In this document: one piece after another, positions 25,160 to 34,045 of the stretch | Position numbering within the stretch: position 1 is the first letter of the stretch | Layout: each line of letters opens with the position of its first letter | Source of the DNA: Desulfovibrionaceae bacterium | Lineage (GTDB): Bacteria > Desulfobacterota > Desulfovibrionia > Desulfovibrionales > Desulfovibrionaceae | Reading direction: 5' to 3' | Length of the DNA: 34,437 nucleotides | Assembly: GCA_017454105.1 (NCBI GenBank) | Contig: JAFTDR010000215.1 | Span: forward strand, 1-34,437 | Notes under the pieces: generated by a model | What the model was told of the DNA's origin: nothing | The model's database searches: none | What the model saw: only the letters and a program-made list of their open reading frames with translations | Translations under genes and position numbers: made by a program

Positions 25160-27610
25160 ATGTCGGACCAAAACAACAAGACAGATAACGACTCGCAGGA
25201 GAACACACAGCAGGATGAACGGGTGATTATCCCAACAACCCGCCTCACTGCTGACGACAAAGAAGAGACGCAGGAAATTCCAAGCATTCTGCCCGTTCTC
25301 CCTGTGCGCGATGTCGTCATCTTCAATTATATGGTTCTGCCTCTCTTTATCACAAGGGAGCGCTCTGTTTCAGCCGTTGAAAAAGCGCTTGCAAGCAGCC
25401 GACACATGCTTGTCTGCGCGCAAAAAGACGAGAACGTCGAAGATCCAGGGCCAGACGACCTCTACACGGTTGGGACCGTTGTGAATGTCATGCGCGTCTT
25501 AAAACTCCCAGATTCCCGGGTGAAACTCTTAATCCAGGGTATCTGTCGAGCGCGGGTCTTAAAATACTTAGACAGCGAAAAATCTCTGGATGCGCGCATC
25601 CGCCCAATACCGGAAGTCGAGACAGAGACCAATGCGGACATTGAGGCGCAATTGCGCACAGCCCGCGCGCAGAGCGAAAAGGTTCTCGCACTTCGCGGGA
25701 TCATCTCCCCAGACATAAGCGCTGTCTTAGCAAGTGTTGAGGATCCAGGACGCCTGGCCGATCTCATAGCCGCAAATATCCGCATGAAGACAGCCGAGGC
25801 CCAGCAGCTCTTAGAAACTGAGGATGCGGCCGAACGCCTCCGCCTGGTCAATGAGAAACTCGCCCATGAAGTCGATATCGCGACAGTCCAGGCAAAAATC
25901 CAGAATGTCGCGCGCGAGGGCATGGATAAAGCGCAAAAAGACTATTATCTGCGCGAGCAGATCAAGGCGATCCGCCAGGAGCTTGGCGAAAAAGAATTTA
26001 ATCCAGACGACGAAATCGCGGACTTAAAAAAGCGCATCGCAAAAGCGGGCCTGCCAACTGAGGTGCGCAAGGAGGCTGAAAAGCAGCTCCAGCGGCTAGC
26101 AGGCCTTCACGGCGACACGGCAGAAGCCAATGTCATCAATACCTATCTTGACTGGATTCTCATGCTGCCGTGGAAAAAGACGAGCAAGGACGCCATGGAT
26201 ATTGCGGGCGCGCGCAAGGTCTTAGACGAAGACCACTGCGGGCTTGAAAAAGTAAAAGAGCGCATTCTTGAATTTTTGAGCGTGCGCAAGTTAAATCCCA
26301 ATTCAAAAGGCCCCATTCTCTGCCTGGTCGGGCCTCCAGGAGTTGGCAAAACATCCCTTGGCCGCTCAATTGCCCGGGCAATGAAACGCAAGTTCCAGAG
26401 ACTGTCGCTTGGGGGCATGCGCGATGAGGCGGAAATCCGCGGCCACAGACGGACCTATATTGGCGCTATGCCTGGACGGATTATCCAGGCGCTTAAGCAG
26501 GCAGGCACGCGCAATCCGGTCATTGTCCTTGATGAAGTCGACAAAATCGGAACGGACTTTCGCGGGGATCCCTCCTCTGCCCTGCTTGAGGTCTTGGATC
26601 CTGAGCAGAACGCGACCTTTAGCGACCACTACCTAAACGTTCCGTTCAATCTCTCAAAAGTCCTCTTCCTCTGCACAGCAAACCAGATGGATCCTGTGCC
26701 TGCGGCGCTCAAAGACCGCATGGAAGTGATCAAACTCTCAGGCTACACAGCCCAAGAGAAGCTTGAGATCGCAAAGCAGCACCTTCTGCCCAAGCAGATC
26801 CATGAAAATGGGCTTGCTCTTTCCGATGTCTCTGTCGAGGATGCGGCTATTGACCGCGTAATTAGCGAGTACACCCGCGAGGCGGGTGTGCGCAATCTTG
26901 AGCGCGAACTCGCCTCCCTCTGCAGAAAGCTCGCCCGCAAAAAAGCCGAGGGTGAAAGCGGACCCTTTTCGGTCAGTGCGGACAATGTCCAGGAATTGCT
27001 CGGTGTGCCCCGCTACATAGAGGACGAAAAGGAAAAAAGCCTTATGCCCGGTACAGCCCAGGGCCTTGCCTGGACAGCCGCCGGAGGCGTTGTCCTGACA
27101 GTTGAGGCCTGCCTTATGAAGGGCAAGGGCGTTCTCACAACAACAGGGCAGCTTGGCGATGTCATGAAGGAGAGCGCGCAGGCGGCGGTCAGCTACATAC
27201 GCAGCCGCGCAGACACCTACGGTATCGATCCGGACTTCATGACCAATTCCGATGTCCACATCCACTTCCCAGAAGGCGCAACCCCCAAGGACGGGCCCTC
27301 AGCAGGCGTCACAATGACGACAGCGCTTCTTTCGGCAATCACCAAATGCCGTGTGCGCGCCGATGTCTGTATGACCGGTGAAATCACCCTCCAGGGACGC
27401 GTTCTGCCTGTTGGCGGCATCAAGGAGAAAATCTTAGCCGGTGTTGCCCGCGGCTTAACCCATGTCCTCATCCCCAAAGAAAACACAAAGGACCTTGAAG
27501 ACATCCCGGCGGATCTCTTGCAGAAGATCACGGTTCACAAAATCCATAGCTACGAGGATGTCATTCCCTTAGCCTTTGAGGATCCGAAGGCTCTCCATGC
27601 GCATCCGTGA
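25160..27610 (+). CDS. lon: ATP-dependent protease Lon
   Basis: AAA+ serine protease that degrades misfolded and regulatory proteins. The 816-residue protein has an N-terminal substrate domain (ILPVLPVRDVVIF...PLFITRERS), a Walker A GPPGVGKT near residue 391, Walker B with VIVLDEVDKI, and a LonA proteolytic domain. Catalytic Ser is in PKDGPSAGVTM (about residue 714) and catalytic Lys in VGGIKEK (about 756). GGAG lies 6 nt before ATG 25160; the in-frame ATG at 25148 would place that site within the gene. The stop overlaps prmC. Confidence 0.96.
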   Translation: MSDQNNKTDNDSQENTQQDERVIIPTTRLTADDKEETQEIPSILPVLPVRDVVIFNYMVLPLFITRERSVSAVEKALASSRHMLVCAQKDENVEDPGPDDLYTVGTVVNVMRVLKLPDSRVKLLIQGICRARVLKYLDSEKSLDARIRPIPEVETETNADIEAQLRTARAQSEKVLALRGIISPDISAVLASVEDPGRLADLIAANIRMKTAEAQQLLETEDAAERLRLVNEKLAHEVDIATVQAKIQNVAREGMDKAQKDYYLREQIKAIRQELGEKEFNPDDEIADLKKRIAKAGLPTEVRKEAEKQLQRLAGLHGDTAEANVINTYLDWILMLPWKKTSKDAMDIAGARKVLDEDHCGLEKVKERILEFLSVRKLNPNSKGPILCLVGPPGVGKTSLGRSIARAMKRKFQRLSLGGMRDEAEIRGHRRTYIGAMPGRIIQALKQAGTRNPVIVLDEVDKIGTDFRGDPSSALLEVLDPEQNATFSDHYLNVPFNLSKVLFLCTANQMDPVPAALKDRMEVIKLSGYTAQEKLEIAKQHLLPKQIHENGLALSDVSVEDAAIDRVISEYTREAGVRNLERELASLCRKLARKKAEGESGPFSVSADNVQELLGVPRYIEDEKEKSLMPGTAQGLAWTAAGGVVLTVEACLMKGKGVLTTTGQLGDVMKESAQAAVSYIRSRADTYGIDPDFMTNSDVHIHFPEGATPKDGPSAGVTMTTALLSAITKCRVRADVCMTGEITLQGRVLPVGGIKEKILAGVARGLTHVLIPKENTKDLEDIPADLLQKITVHKIHSYEDVIPLAFEDPKALHAHP

Positions 27611-28433
27611 TTGGTTGCGCTATGCGGCAGCGCGCCTTGCCCAAAGAGGCAGGGATAGCCCGCACCTTACGGCCGAATGCATACTTGCACACGCGCTTCG
27701 CGCACGCCGCATTGACATCATACTTCACCCTGACGAACGGGTCAGTTCCGAAACACAAAAGGAACTGGCCCGTTTTCTCGCCCTGCGCTTAGAGGGTCTG
27801 CCTCTAGCCTACATAACCGGAGAGAAAGAGTTCTACGGTATCCCCTTGCAGGTCACAGTCGATACCTTGATCCCAAGGCCAGACACAGAATGCCTGGTTG
27901 AACAGGTGATCGCCGATCACAAGGGAAAAAACCCGCTCTTTGCCGATCTCGGCACAGGCTCAGGGGCCATAGGGATCGCCCTTGCGGCCAATATCGAAGG
28001 GGCCACAGGGCTCCTCATAGATAAAAGCGAGCGGGCGCTTGCCTGCGCGAAAAGAAATATCCTGCGCAGCAATCTCACAGAGCGCTTGATATGCCTTGCC
28101 GGGACATTTGCCGAACTGCCCATTAAAGAAAGAAGCCTGGACATAGTTGTGGCCAATCCCCCCTATATCGCGATTGGCGAATACGTGATGGATGAAGTCG
28201 TACGCTTTGAGCCCCACACGGCCCTCTTCGCAGAAAATGAGGGCCTTGCGGCAATCTATCAAGTGATCGACCAGGCAGCGCGACTGCTCAAATCTGGGGG
28301 CGCTCTCTACATAGAACACGGGGCAACACAAGGGGAAAAAGTCCGCGCGTACATGGCCCAAAAATTTTTTTCGGTCAAAACGAAAAAAGATCTTGCAGGT
28401 CGCGAGCGAATGAGTTATTGTCTCTTTCGTTGA
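27597..28433 (+). CDS. prmC: Peptide chain release factor N5-glutamine methyltransferase
   Basis: SAM-dependent methylation of the GGQ glutamine of release factors. The 278-residue protein shows the N-terminal helical domain ending in PLAYITGEKEFYG, then IPRPDTE, the SAM motif DLGTGSGAIGIALA, and the catalytic VVANPPYI near residue 186. GAAGG is 6 nt before ATG 27597, which lies 14 nt inside lon, so the genes are coupled. prfA, the usual neighbour, is not in the window. Confidence 0.94.
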   Translation: MRIRDWLRYAAARLAQRGRDSPHLTAECILAHALRARRIDIILHPDERVSSETQKELARFLALRLEGLPLAYITGEKEFYGIPLQVTVDTLIPRPDTECLVEQVIADHKGKNPLFADLGTGSGAIGIALAANIEGATGLLIDKSERALACAKRNILRSNLTERLICLAGTFAELPIKERSLDIVVANPPYIAIGEYVMDEVVRFEPHTALFAENEGLAAIYQVIDQAARLLKSGGALYIEHGATQGEKVRAYMAQKFFSVKTKKDLAGRERMSYCLFR

Positions 28434-28499
28434 GTGCATGAGTGAATCGCTTGTTTGAGCGCAAAAATTATGACCGCCAAAAAAAAGCGAAAAAAAAGC

Positions 28500-28528
28500 T
28501 TGCAATTCAACGTCCTATCCAGTATATA
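28500..28528 (+). promoter_or_regulatory. Candidate promoter for the tRNA cluster
   Basis: TTGCAA (28500-28505), 17-bp spacer and TATATA (28523-28528), just 11 bp before tRNA-Thr, in an A-rich region. Position and spacing fit a stable-RNA promoter reading tRNA-Thr, -Tyr and -Gly and possibly on to tuf. Confidence 0.55.
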
Positions 28529-28539
28529 TGCCTCTGTCC

Positions 28540-28615
28540 GCTGGCGTAGCTCAATTGGTAGAGCAGCTGATTTGTAATCAGCAGGTTGCGGGTTCAAGTC
28601 CCATCGCCAGCTCCA
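28540..28615 (+). tRNA. tRNA-Thr (TGT)
   Basis: Full cloverleaf of 76 nt. Acceptor GCTGGCG pairs with CGCCAGC, discriminator T, and CCA is encoded. The anticodon stem GCTGA/TCAGC encloses TTTGTAA, giving anticodon TGT. T-arm has GGTTCAAGTCC. The tRNA-Thr, -Tyr, -Gly, then tuf order is a widespread bacterial arrangement (as in the E. coli thrU-tyrU-glyT-thrT-tufB operon). Confidence 0.97.
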
Positions 28616-28636
28616 CGGCTGTACGCAAGAGATTTT

Positions 28637-28722
28637 GGAGGGGTTCCCGAGTGGCCAAAGGGAACAGACTGTAAATCTGTCGTCATGCGACTTCGGTGGT
28701 TCAAATCCACCCCCCTCCACCA
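28637..28722 (+). tRNA. tRNA-Tyr (GTA)
   Basis: 86-nt class II tRNA. Acceptor GGAGGGG pairs with CCCCTCC, discriminator A, and CCA is encoded. Anticodon loop CTGTAAA gives GTA. A long variable arm (CGTCATGCGACTTCG region) is typical of tRNA-Tyr. Confidence 0.96.
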
Positions 28723-28821
28723 TCCTCATCTCTACTGCAGACGTATAGTTTGCCATATGCCTTGACTGTAGGAGACAGATTGTCGAGAACTACGGGACAC
28801 GGACAAAGCAAATCCCTGCTT

Positions 28822-28897
28822 GCGGGAATAGCTCAACGGCTAGAGCATCAGCCTTCCAAGCTGAGGGTTGCGGGTTCGAATCCCGTTTCCCGCTCCA
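28822..28897 (+). tRNA. tRNA-Gly (TCC)
   Basis: 76-nt cloverleaf. Acceptor GCGGGAA pairs with TTCCCGC, discriminator T, and CCA is encoded. Stem TCAGC/GCTGA encloses CTTCCAA, giving anticodon TCC. T-arm GGGTTCGAATCCC. A weak AATCTC/GAGATT stem with TTTTG follows at 28930-28950 and may mark a processing or partial termination site. Confidence 0.96.
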
Positions 28898-28990
28898 CAT
28901 CCCACACTCTCTCTCCCCTGCTCATATACAATCTCCTAGGTGAGATTTTGTGACTTGTGAAAGGCTTATGCATTTTTGCAATGCGTGAGG

Positions 28991-29010
28991 CACAATACTC
29001 TTGTATTGTG
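28991..29010 (+). promoter_or_regulatory. Hairpin in the tuf leader
   Basis: CACAATAC and GTATTGTG form a perfect 8-bp stem with a TCTT loop, extended by a G-T and a G-C pair. It lies 52 nt before the tuf ATG. No T-run follows directly, though one occurs about 30 nt on. It could be an RNA control or stability element, or a protein site. Confidence 0.35.
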
Positions 29011-29062
29011 TCCTTCTGGACGCAAAAAATCTGTAACCATTTTTTTGATTAGGAGATGTAGA

Positions 29063-30256
29063 ATGGGAAAAGCTAAATACGAACGCACAAAGCCACACGT
29101 AAATATTGGTACCATCGGGCACATTGACCACGGCAAAACGACCCTCACCGCTGCCATCACCAAGATTGCGAGCCTTGAAAAAGGTGGCCAGTACGTTTCG
29201 TATGATCAGATCGACAACGCCCCTGAAGAAAAGGAACGCGGCATAACCATTGCCACAGCGCACGTCGAATACGAAACCGATAAGCGCCACTATGCCCACG
29301 TTGACTGCCCAGGTCACGCTGACTATATCAAAAACATGATTACAGGTGCCGCTCAGATGGACGGCGCAATTCTCGTTGTCGCCGCAACTGACGGTCCCAT
29401 GCCCCAGACCCGTGAGCATATTCTGCTTGCCCGTCAGGTCGGCGTGCCGAGCATCGTCGTTTTCTTGAATAAATGCGACCTCGTTGACGATCCAGAATTG
29501 CTCGATCTGGTCGAGATGGAAGTGCGCGAGGAACTCTCCAAATATGATTTTGACGGCGACAATGCCCCGATCATCCGCGGCTCAGCCTTGAAGGCCTTGG
29601 AGTGCGAGGATCCGAAAGCCGAGGCTGCGAATTGCATCCACGAGCTTTTAAAAGCCTGCGATGACTACATTCCTGAGCCTGTCCGCGAAATCGACAAGCC
29701 CTTCCTTATGCCCATCGAGGATGTCTTCTCCATCTCCGGCCGCGGCACAGTTGTCACAGGTCGTGTTGAGCGCGGCGTAATTAAGGTCGGCGACGAAGTT
29801 GAGATCGTCGGCATTAAAGACACGCAGAAGACAACCTGCACAGGCGTTGAAATGTTCCGCAAGCTCCTGGATCAGGGCGAAGCCGGTGACAATATTGGTG
29901 TCCTTCTGCGCGGCACAAAACGCGACGAGGTTGAGCGCGGCCAGGTTCTCGCTGCTCCCAAGTCGATCACCCCGCATAAGAAGTTCAAGGCAGAAGTCCT
30001 TGTCCTCTCAAAAGACGAAGGCGGCCGCCATACCCCCTTCTTCTCTGGCTACCGTCCGCAGTTCTACTTCAGAACAACGGATATCACGGGTGTCATCACA
30101 TTGCCTGAAGGCGTTGAAATGGTTATGCCCGGTGACAACTCTCAGTTTATTGTTGAACTGATCAACCCGATCGCCATGCAGGAGCAGTTGCGCTTCGCTA
30201 TCCGCGAGGGTGGCCACACTGTTGGCAGTGGCGTTGTCACTGAAATCCTTGAGTAG
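29063..30256 (+). CDS. tuf: Elongation factor Tu
   Basis: GTPase that brings aminoacyl-tRNA to the ribosome. 397 residues, the normal length. The G motifs are [13 protein letters not shown] (switch), DCPGH, NKCD and GSALKALE. The sequence closely recalls Desulfovibrio EF-Tu. AGGAG lies 7 nt before ATG 29063; an upstream in-frame ATG at 28976 is in the leader and rejected. It begins the tuf-rpmG-secE-nusG-ribosomal protein block. Confidence 0.98.
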   Translation: MGKAKYERTKPHVNIGTIGHIDHGKTTLTAAITKIASLEKGGQYVSYDQIDNAPEEKERGITIATAHVEYETDKRHYAHVDCPGHADYIKNMITGAAQMDGAILVVAATDGPMPQTREHILLARQVGVPSIVVFLNKCDLVDDPELLDLVEMEVREELSKYDFDGDNAPIIRGSALKALECEDPKAEAANCIHELLKACDDYIPEPVREIDKPFLMPIEDVFSISGRGTVVTGRVERGVIKVGDEVEIVGIKDTQKTTCTGVEMFRKLLDQGEAGDNIGVLLRGTKRDEVERGQVLAAPKSITPHKKFKAEVLVLSKDEGGRHTPFFSGYRPQFYFRTTDITGVITLPEGVEMVMPGDNSQFIVELINPIAMQEQLRFAIREGGHTVGSGVVTEILE

Positions 30257-30264
30257 GATTTTCT

Positions 30265-30414
30265 ATGCGCATAAATATCATACTTGCCTGCACCGTGTGC
30301 AAACGGCGCAATTACAGCACCCAAAAAAACAAAAAGAATACGACAGGACGTCTTGAGATCAAGAAGTATTGTCCTTGGGACAAGAAAGTGACAGTGCATC
30401 GCGAGACGAAATGA
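30265..30414 (+). CDS. rpmG: 50S ribosomal protein L33
   Basis: A 49-residue large-subunit protein, too short for an ordinary ORF scan. It reads [19 protein letters not shown] and then [20 protein letters not shown], as in L33. Cys9, Cys12 and Cys36 are kept, but the fourth zinc ligand position is Asp39 rather than Cys, so the zinc site may be altered. AGGA precedes the ATG, and it follows tuf by 8 nt. tuf-rpmG-trnW-secE order is common. Confidence 0.95.
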   Translation: MRINIILACTVCKRRNYSTQKNKKNTTGRLEIKKYCPWDKKVTVHRETK

Positions 30415-30426
30415 TCACCATATTTT

Positions 30427-30452
30427 CCACTTGGAGTTGATCCTCCAAGTGG
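30427..30452. repeat. 10-bp perfect inverted repeat just before tRNA-Trp
   Basis: CCACTTGGAG (30427-30436) and CTCCAAGTGG (30443-30452) pair perfectly around a 6-nt loop, ending 5 nt before the tRNA. There is no T-run, so it is not a plain terminator. It may guide processing of tRNA-Trp out of the rpmG-secE transcript. Confidence 0.45.
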
Positions 30453-30457
30453 TGTGC

Positions 30458-30534
30458 TGGGCAGTAGCTCTAATGGTTAGAGCGGCGGTCTCCAAAACCG
30501 CATGCTGGGGGTTCGAGTCCCTCCTGCCCAGCCA
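30458..30534 (+). tRNA. tRNA-Trp (CCA)
   Basis: 77-nt cloverleaf. Acceptor TGGGCAG pairs with CTGCCCA, discriminator G, and CCA is encoded. Stem GCGGT/ACCGC encloses CTCCAAA, giving anticodon CCA. It lies inside the rpmG-secE gap, so it must be cut from the mRNA. Confidence 0.97.
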
Positions 30535-30585
30535 TTTTTATTGCTTAAAAATGGCTGCGTTCCCTCGAATCGCACAGGGTACACT

Positions 30586-30825
30586 ATGACAAAAAAGCCA
30601 GAAAAGCCTGCCGAAGCACCCACAAATCCCAGGGCAAATTCACTTCTTCGCCTAAAGCGCTATGCTGAAGACGCGCGCCTTGAACTGCGCAAAGTCACCT
30701 GGCCGACAGTTGCGGTTACGAAAAAGGTTGCTCTGATGGTTCTCGCTTTCGTCGCGGTCATGGCTGTTCTTCTCGGTCTTGTTGATTTATGTCTCTCAAG
30801 CCTTATTAAAACTCTTTTGTCGTAA
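30586..30825 (+). CDS. secE: Protein translocase subunit SecE
   Basis: A 79-residue membrane subunit of the SecYEG channel, of the short single-span type. The conserved amphipathic segment RLELRKVTWPT is followed by one hydrophobic span at about residues 48-75. The first 20 residues are polar and Pro-rich. AGGG precedes ATG 30586. nusG follows after 35 nt, the usual pairing. Confidence 0.95.
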   Translation: MTKKPEKPAEAPTNPRANSLLRLKRYAEDARLELRKVTWPTVAVTKKVALMVLAFVAVMAVLLGLVDLCLSSLIKTLLS

Positions 30826-30860
30826 GTCAGAAGCTTGTTTTCTGCAACAGGAAGGCCCCT

Positions 30861-31532
30861 ATGAGCGAAATCGACGAGCAGGTGGCCGGAGAGTTCACCC
30901 AAAGCCCAGCCACGGAGCCCATAGCTGCATCTGACAGCGACTCTGCTGAGACGACAGACGAGTCGGCCAAGGCCGATGCGGCACAGGACGACGCAGCAAA
31001 GACACCGCGCTGGTATATAGTACACACCTATTCCGGCTTTGAGCAGCGTGTCCAAAAAACAATCAACGAGCTTATGCGGACCGGCCAAGATGAGGGTCTC
31101 ATCGCTGAAGTCATCGTTCCCACGGAAAAGGTCGTCGAGGTGAACAGAGTCGGCCAGAAGCGGACAATCACCCGCAAGTCCTACCCGGGCTACGTCCTCG
31201 TGCGCATGATCATGACGGATCTATCCTGGCACCTCATCCAATCAATTCCCAAGGTCACAGGATTCATAGGCGGTAAAAACCGACCAGCGCCCATGCGCGA
31301 CAGCGAGGCGCAACATATCCTCGATCTTATGAAGTCGAGCCAAGATACCCCGCGTCCCAATTTCAATTACCAGAGGGGCGAGGAGGTCAAAGTCAAGGAC
31401 GGGCCGTTCATGGGATTCAACGCCGTTGTGCAGGAAGCGAATTACGAAAAGGGCAAACTGACGGTTTCCGTGACGATATTTGGTCGCCAGACGCCCACAG
31501 AACTCGACTTCTCCCAGGTAACACGAGGATAA
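30861..31532 (+). CDS. nusG: Transcription termination/antitermination protein NusG
   Basis: Binds RNA polymerase to control elongation and links to Rho or the ribosome. The 223-residue protein has the NGN domain from about residue 50 (PRWYIVHTYSG...PGYVLVRM) and a KOW domain (VKVKDGPFMGFNAVVQE). The first 49 residues are a low-complexity acidic, Ala/Ser/Thr-rich extension that typical NusG (about 180 residues) lacks. AGGAAGG lies 5 nt before the ATG. Confidence 0.96.
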   Translation: MSEIDEQVAGEFTQSPATEPIAASDSDSAETTDESAKADAAQDDAAKTPRWYIVHTYSGFEQRVQKTINELMRTGQDEGLIAEVIVPTEKVVEVNRVGQKRTITRKSYPGYVLVRMIMTDLSWHLIQSIPKVTGFIGGKNRPAPMRDSEAQHILDLMKSSQDTPRPNFNYQRGEEVKVKDGPFMGFNAVVQEANYEKGKLTVSVTIFGRQTPTELDFSQVTRG

Positions 31533-31558
31533 CATTCCACTTTTAGGATACAGCTATC

Positions 31559-31981
31559 ATGGCGAAAAAAGAAGTAGCAAAGATAAAACTTCAAATTCAG
31601 GCCGGAGCTGCGAACCCCTCACCCCCTGTGGGTCCGGCGCTCGGTCAGCACGGCCTGAACATCATGGGCTTCTGCAAAGAGTTCAACGCGCGGACCCAGG
31701 ATCAGAAAGGCATGGTCATACCGGTGGTCATCACCGTCTATGCAGACCGCTCCTTCACCTTTATCACCAAGACGCCGCCAGCCTCGGTTCTGATCATGAA
31801 GGCGGCCAAGATCGAGAAGGGTTCCGGCGAGCCCAATAAAAAGAAGGTCGGGACACTCACGATGGCGCAGGTGGAGGAAATCGCGAAGACAAAGCTTCCT
31901 GATCTCAATGCGATGACTCTCGACGCGGCAGTCAAGTCCATTGCGGGTACGGCGCGCAGCATGGGCATTGAAGTGAAGTAA
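31559..31981 (+). CDS. rplK: 50S ribosomal protein L11
   Basis: A 140-residue protein of the GTPase-associated centre, binding 23S rRNA. It shows [31 protein letters not shown] and the C-terminal [14 protein letters not shown]...GTARSMGI signature. AGGA lies 10 nt before the ATG. It lies in the nusG-rplK-rplA order. Confidence 0.97.
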   Translation: MAKKEVAKIKLQIQAGAANPSPPVGPALGQHGLNIMGFCKEFNARTQDQKGMVIPVVITVYADRSFTFITKTPPASVLIMKAAKIEKGSGEPNKKKVGTLTMAQVEEIAKTKLPDLNAMTLDAAVKSIAGTARSMGIEVK

Positions 31982-32063
31982 TTGCGGGAGACTTCCCCTC
32001 TCGTTGGAATCCTTTGTACTGCCTTTCAACTGGCAGGAGATGAAAAACGATAAGGAAAGGAAA

Positions 32064-32768
32064 ATGCCCAAACACGGTAAAAAATATACGGAAGCTGCCA
32101 AAGCCGTTCCGGAGGAAAAATCGAGCGTTGAGGACGCAGTTGCCAAGTCGCTCGCAAGTTCCTATGTGCAGTTTGACGAGAATGTCGATGTCGCTTTAAA
32201 GCTCGGCGTTGATCCGAAGTATTCCGATCAGATGGTCAGAGGCGCAATCACCCTCCCCCATGGCCTGGGCAAGACGGTGCGTGTCGCAGTTTTCTGCAAG
32301 GGTGAAAAACAAAACGAGGCGCGCGAGGCCGGAGCTGATGTCTACGGGGCAGAGGATCTGGTTGCCAAGGTCAAGGAAGGCTTTCTGGAATTTGACGCGG
32401 CCCTCGCAACCCCTGACTGCATGGCCCTTGTCGGCCAGGTGGGCAGAATTCTTGGACCCCGCGGGCTTATGCCCAATGCAAAAACTGGCACCGTGACCCA
32501 GGAAATCGCAAAAACTGTCAAAGAGCTTAAGGCCGGTCGCGTTGAGTATAAGGTCGACAAAGCTGGCATACTCCACGCCCCCTTAGGCAAGGTCTCCTTT
32601 GGAAACGAGAAGATTCTCGGCAATCTCCGCGCTCTCCTTAAAGCTGTCAATCAGTCAAAACCTTCAGGAGCCAAGGGCACCTATATGGTCACCATGTCTA
32701 TATCGACGACTATGGGCCCAGGCTTTAAGGTTGACATGAACCAGCTTAAGAAATTTATCGACGCATAA
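32064..32768 (+). CDS. rplA: 50S ribosomal protein L1
   Basis: A 234-residue protein of the L1 stalk; in E. coli it also represses its own operon by binding the mRNA. It reads [11 protein letters not shown], then [20 protein letters not shown] and [18 protein letters not shown], with GPGFKVDM near the end. AAGGAAAGG precedes ATG 32064; an earlier in-frame ATG at 32004 is rejected because the ribosome-binding site would lie within it. Confidence 0.97.
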   Translation: MPKHGKKYTEAAKAVPEEKSSVEDAVAKSLASSYVQFDENVDVALKLGVDPKYSDQMVRGAITLPHGLGKTVRVAVFCKGEKQNEAREAGADVYGAEDLVAKVKEGFLEFDAALATPDCMALVGQVGRILGPRGLMPNAKTGTVTQEIAKTVKELKAGRVEYKVDKAGILHAPLGKVSFGNEKILGNLRALLKAVNQSKPSGAKGTYMVTMSISTTMGPGFKVDMNQLKKFIDA

Positions 32769-32775
32769 GTGGCTA

Positions 32776-32880
32776 AGGCCCTGAAATTCCAGTCGAAGAC
32801 GACAGGCGCTCACGCTTAATTTCCTGTCCAGACACTGATCTTTGGCTAGGCGTTTCTCCGACGAACTTTGAACATGTGGA
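32776..32880 (+). promoter_or_regulatory. Ribosomal protein L10 leader
   Basis: The 119-nt gap between rplA and rplJ holds a GAAGACGACAGGCGC element, followed by TTAATTTCCTG, the conserved kink-turn signature of the L10 leader RNA. In other bacteria the L10(L12)4 complex binds this RNA and represses rplJL translation. Boundaries are approximate. Confidence 0.8.
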
Positions 32881-32887
32881 GTCTCAC

Positions 32888-33415
32888 ATGGACAAATCTG
32901 GTAAAGCAGCCATTATTGAAGGCTTTAAAGCGAAAAGCACAAAGTCTTCCTTTGCCTGCGTAACCAATTTCAAAGGGATGACGGTAGAAGAGCTTACGAA
33001 ACTGAGAGTTACCGTTCATTCTGCGGGTGGTGAATACCACGTCATCAAAAACACTCTCGGCCGAATAGCTGTCACTGATACCAACCACGATGTCCTTAAG
33101 GATGCATTCCACGAGAACACGGGTGTCGCCCTCGGTTTTGATGATCCAGTCGCTGTGGCGAAATCGATTGTTGATTTTGCAAAGGGCAGTCAACTGTTTG
33201 AAGTCAAGTGCGCGAGCCTGGACGGTAAGCTCATGGACCAAGCCGGCATTGAGGCCCTGTCCCGTCTTCCCGGCCGTGAGCAATTGCTTGCGCAGTTACT
33301 TGGAACCTTCAATGCTGTTCCGACAAATTTTGTCTCTCTCTTTGCCAACATCATCCGCCAGCTGCTCTATGCTTTGAACGCGATCAAAGAGAAGAAAGAG
33401 CAGGTCGAGGCGTAA
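32888..33415 (+). CDS. rplJ: 50S ribosomal protein L10
   Basis: A 175-residue protein that anchors L7/L12 dimers at the stalk base. Seen are [19 protein letters not shown], the [13 protein letters not shown] strand, and [19 protein letters not shown]. The C-terminal helix ([11 protein letters not shown]) is the L12-binding part. GGAG is 6 nt before ATG 32888. The L10 leader lies directly upstream. Confidence 0.96.
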   Translation: MDKSGKAAIIEGFKAKSTKSSFACVTNFKGMTVEELTKLRVTVHSAGGEYHVIKNTLGRIAVTDTNHDVLKDAFHENTGVALGFDDPVAVAKSIVDFAKGSQLFEVKCASLDGKLMDQAGIEALSRLPGREQLLAQLLGTFNAVPTNFVSLFANIIRQLLYALNAIKEKKEQVEA

Positions 33416-33464
33416 GTCACATTTGAACGTAACTTCAGCAAGAGCTGAATATCAGGAGTCTCCA

Positions 33465-33851
33465 ATGGCTGTCACAAAAGAAGAAGTTGTTGAATTTATT
33501 TCCAATATGACCGTGCTTGAGCTCTCCGAGTTCATCAAAGAGCTTGAGGAGAAATTCGGTGTCTCTGCCGCTGCCCCCGCGGCTGCCATGATGGTCGCAG
33601 CCCCCGCAGGCGGAGCTGACGCGCCCCAGGCAGAAGAAAAGACAGAATTCAACGTTGTCTTAAAGGAAGTTGGCCCGAACAAGATCAATGTGATCAAGGT
33701 TGTGCGCGCACTGACAAGCCTGGGCCTTAAGGAAGCAAAAGACAAGGTTGACGGCTGCCCCTCCACCATTAAGGAAGGCGTGTCCAAGGAAGAGGCCGAA
33801 GAAGCTCAGAAGCAGCTCACAGAAGCTGGCGCAGTTGTGGAACTGAAGTAA
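33465..33851 (+). CDS. rplL: 50S ribosomal protein L7/L12
   Basis: A 128-residue stalk protein that recruits translation GTPases. It has an N-terminal dimerisation region ([21 protein letters not shown]), an Ala/Pro/Gly-rich hinge and the C-terminal domain ([21 protein letters not shown], then [12 protein letters not shown]). AGGAG lies 6 nt before ATG 33465. A small TTCAGC/GCTGAA hairpin lies at 33434-33449 in the 49-nt gap after rplJ. Confidence 0.97.
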   Translation: MAVTKEEVVEFISNMTVLELSEFIKELEEKFGVSAAAPAAAMMVAAPAGGADAPQAEEKTEFNVVLKEVGPNKINVIKVVRALTSLGLKEAKDKVDGCPSTIKEGVSKEEAEEAQKQLTEAGAVVELK

Positions 33852-33873
33852 GCTTTTTGCCCTGTCAAGAGAG

Positions 33874-33905
33874 AGCGTTGCAGATGTCTGCAACGCTTTT
33901 TTTTT
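33874..33905 (+). terminator. Intrinsic terminator after rplL
   Basis: AGCGTTGCAG (33874-33883) and CTGCAACGCT (33888-33897) form a perfect 10-bp stem with an ATGT loop, followed by about nine T. It is the strongest terminator in the window and separates rplJL from rpoB. Confidence 0.92.
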
Positions 33906-33929
33906 GCCGCCCTAGGGCAGGGAAAAGCC

Positions 33930-33958
33930 TTGCCTATTTGCAGCGTTCAGTGTATATT
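33930..33958 (+). promoter_or_regulatory. Candidate promoter for rpoB
   Basis: TTGCCT (33930-33935), 17-bp spacer, TATATT (33953-33958, 5/6 match). It lies just after the rplL terminator and about 90 bp before rpoB, so rpoB may have its own start. Confidence 0.55.
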
Positions 33959-34045
33959 GAAAATTTAAGCGTTTCTCTTCAAGCAGGCTCTGACGACAAC
34001 TTCCTGCAACTGTCAGCAGAACTTTTTTTATTTTTTGAGGTACTC

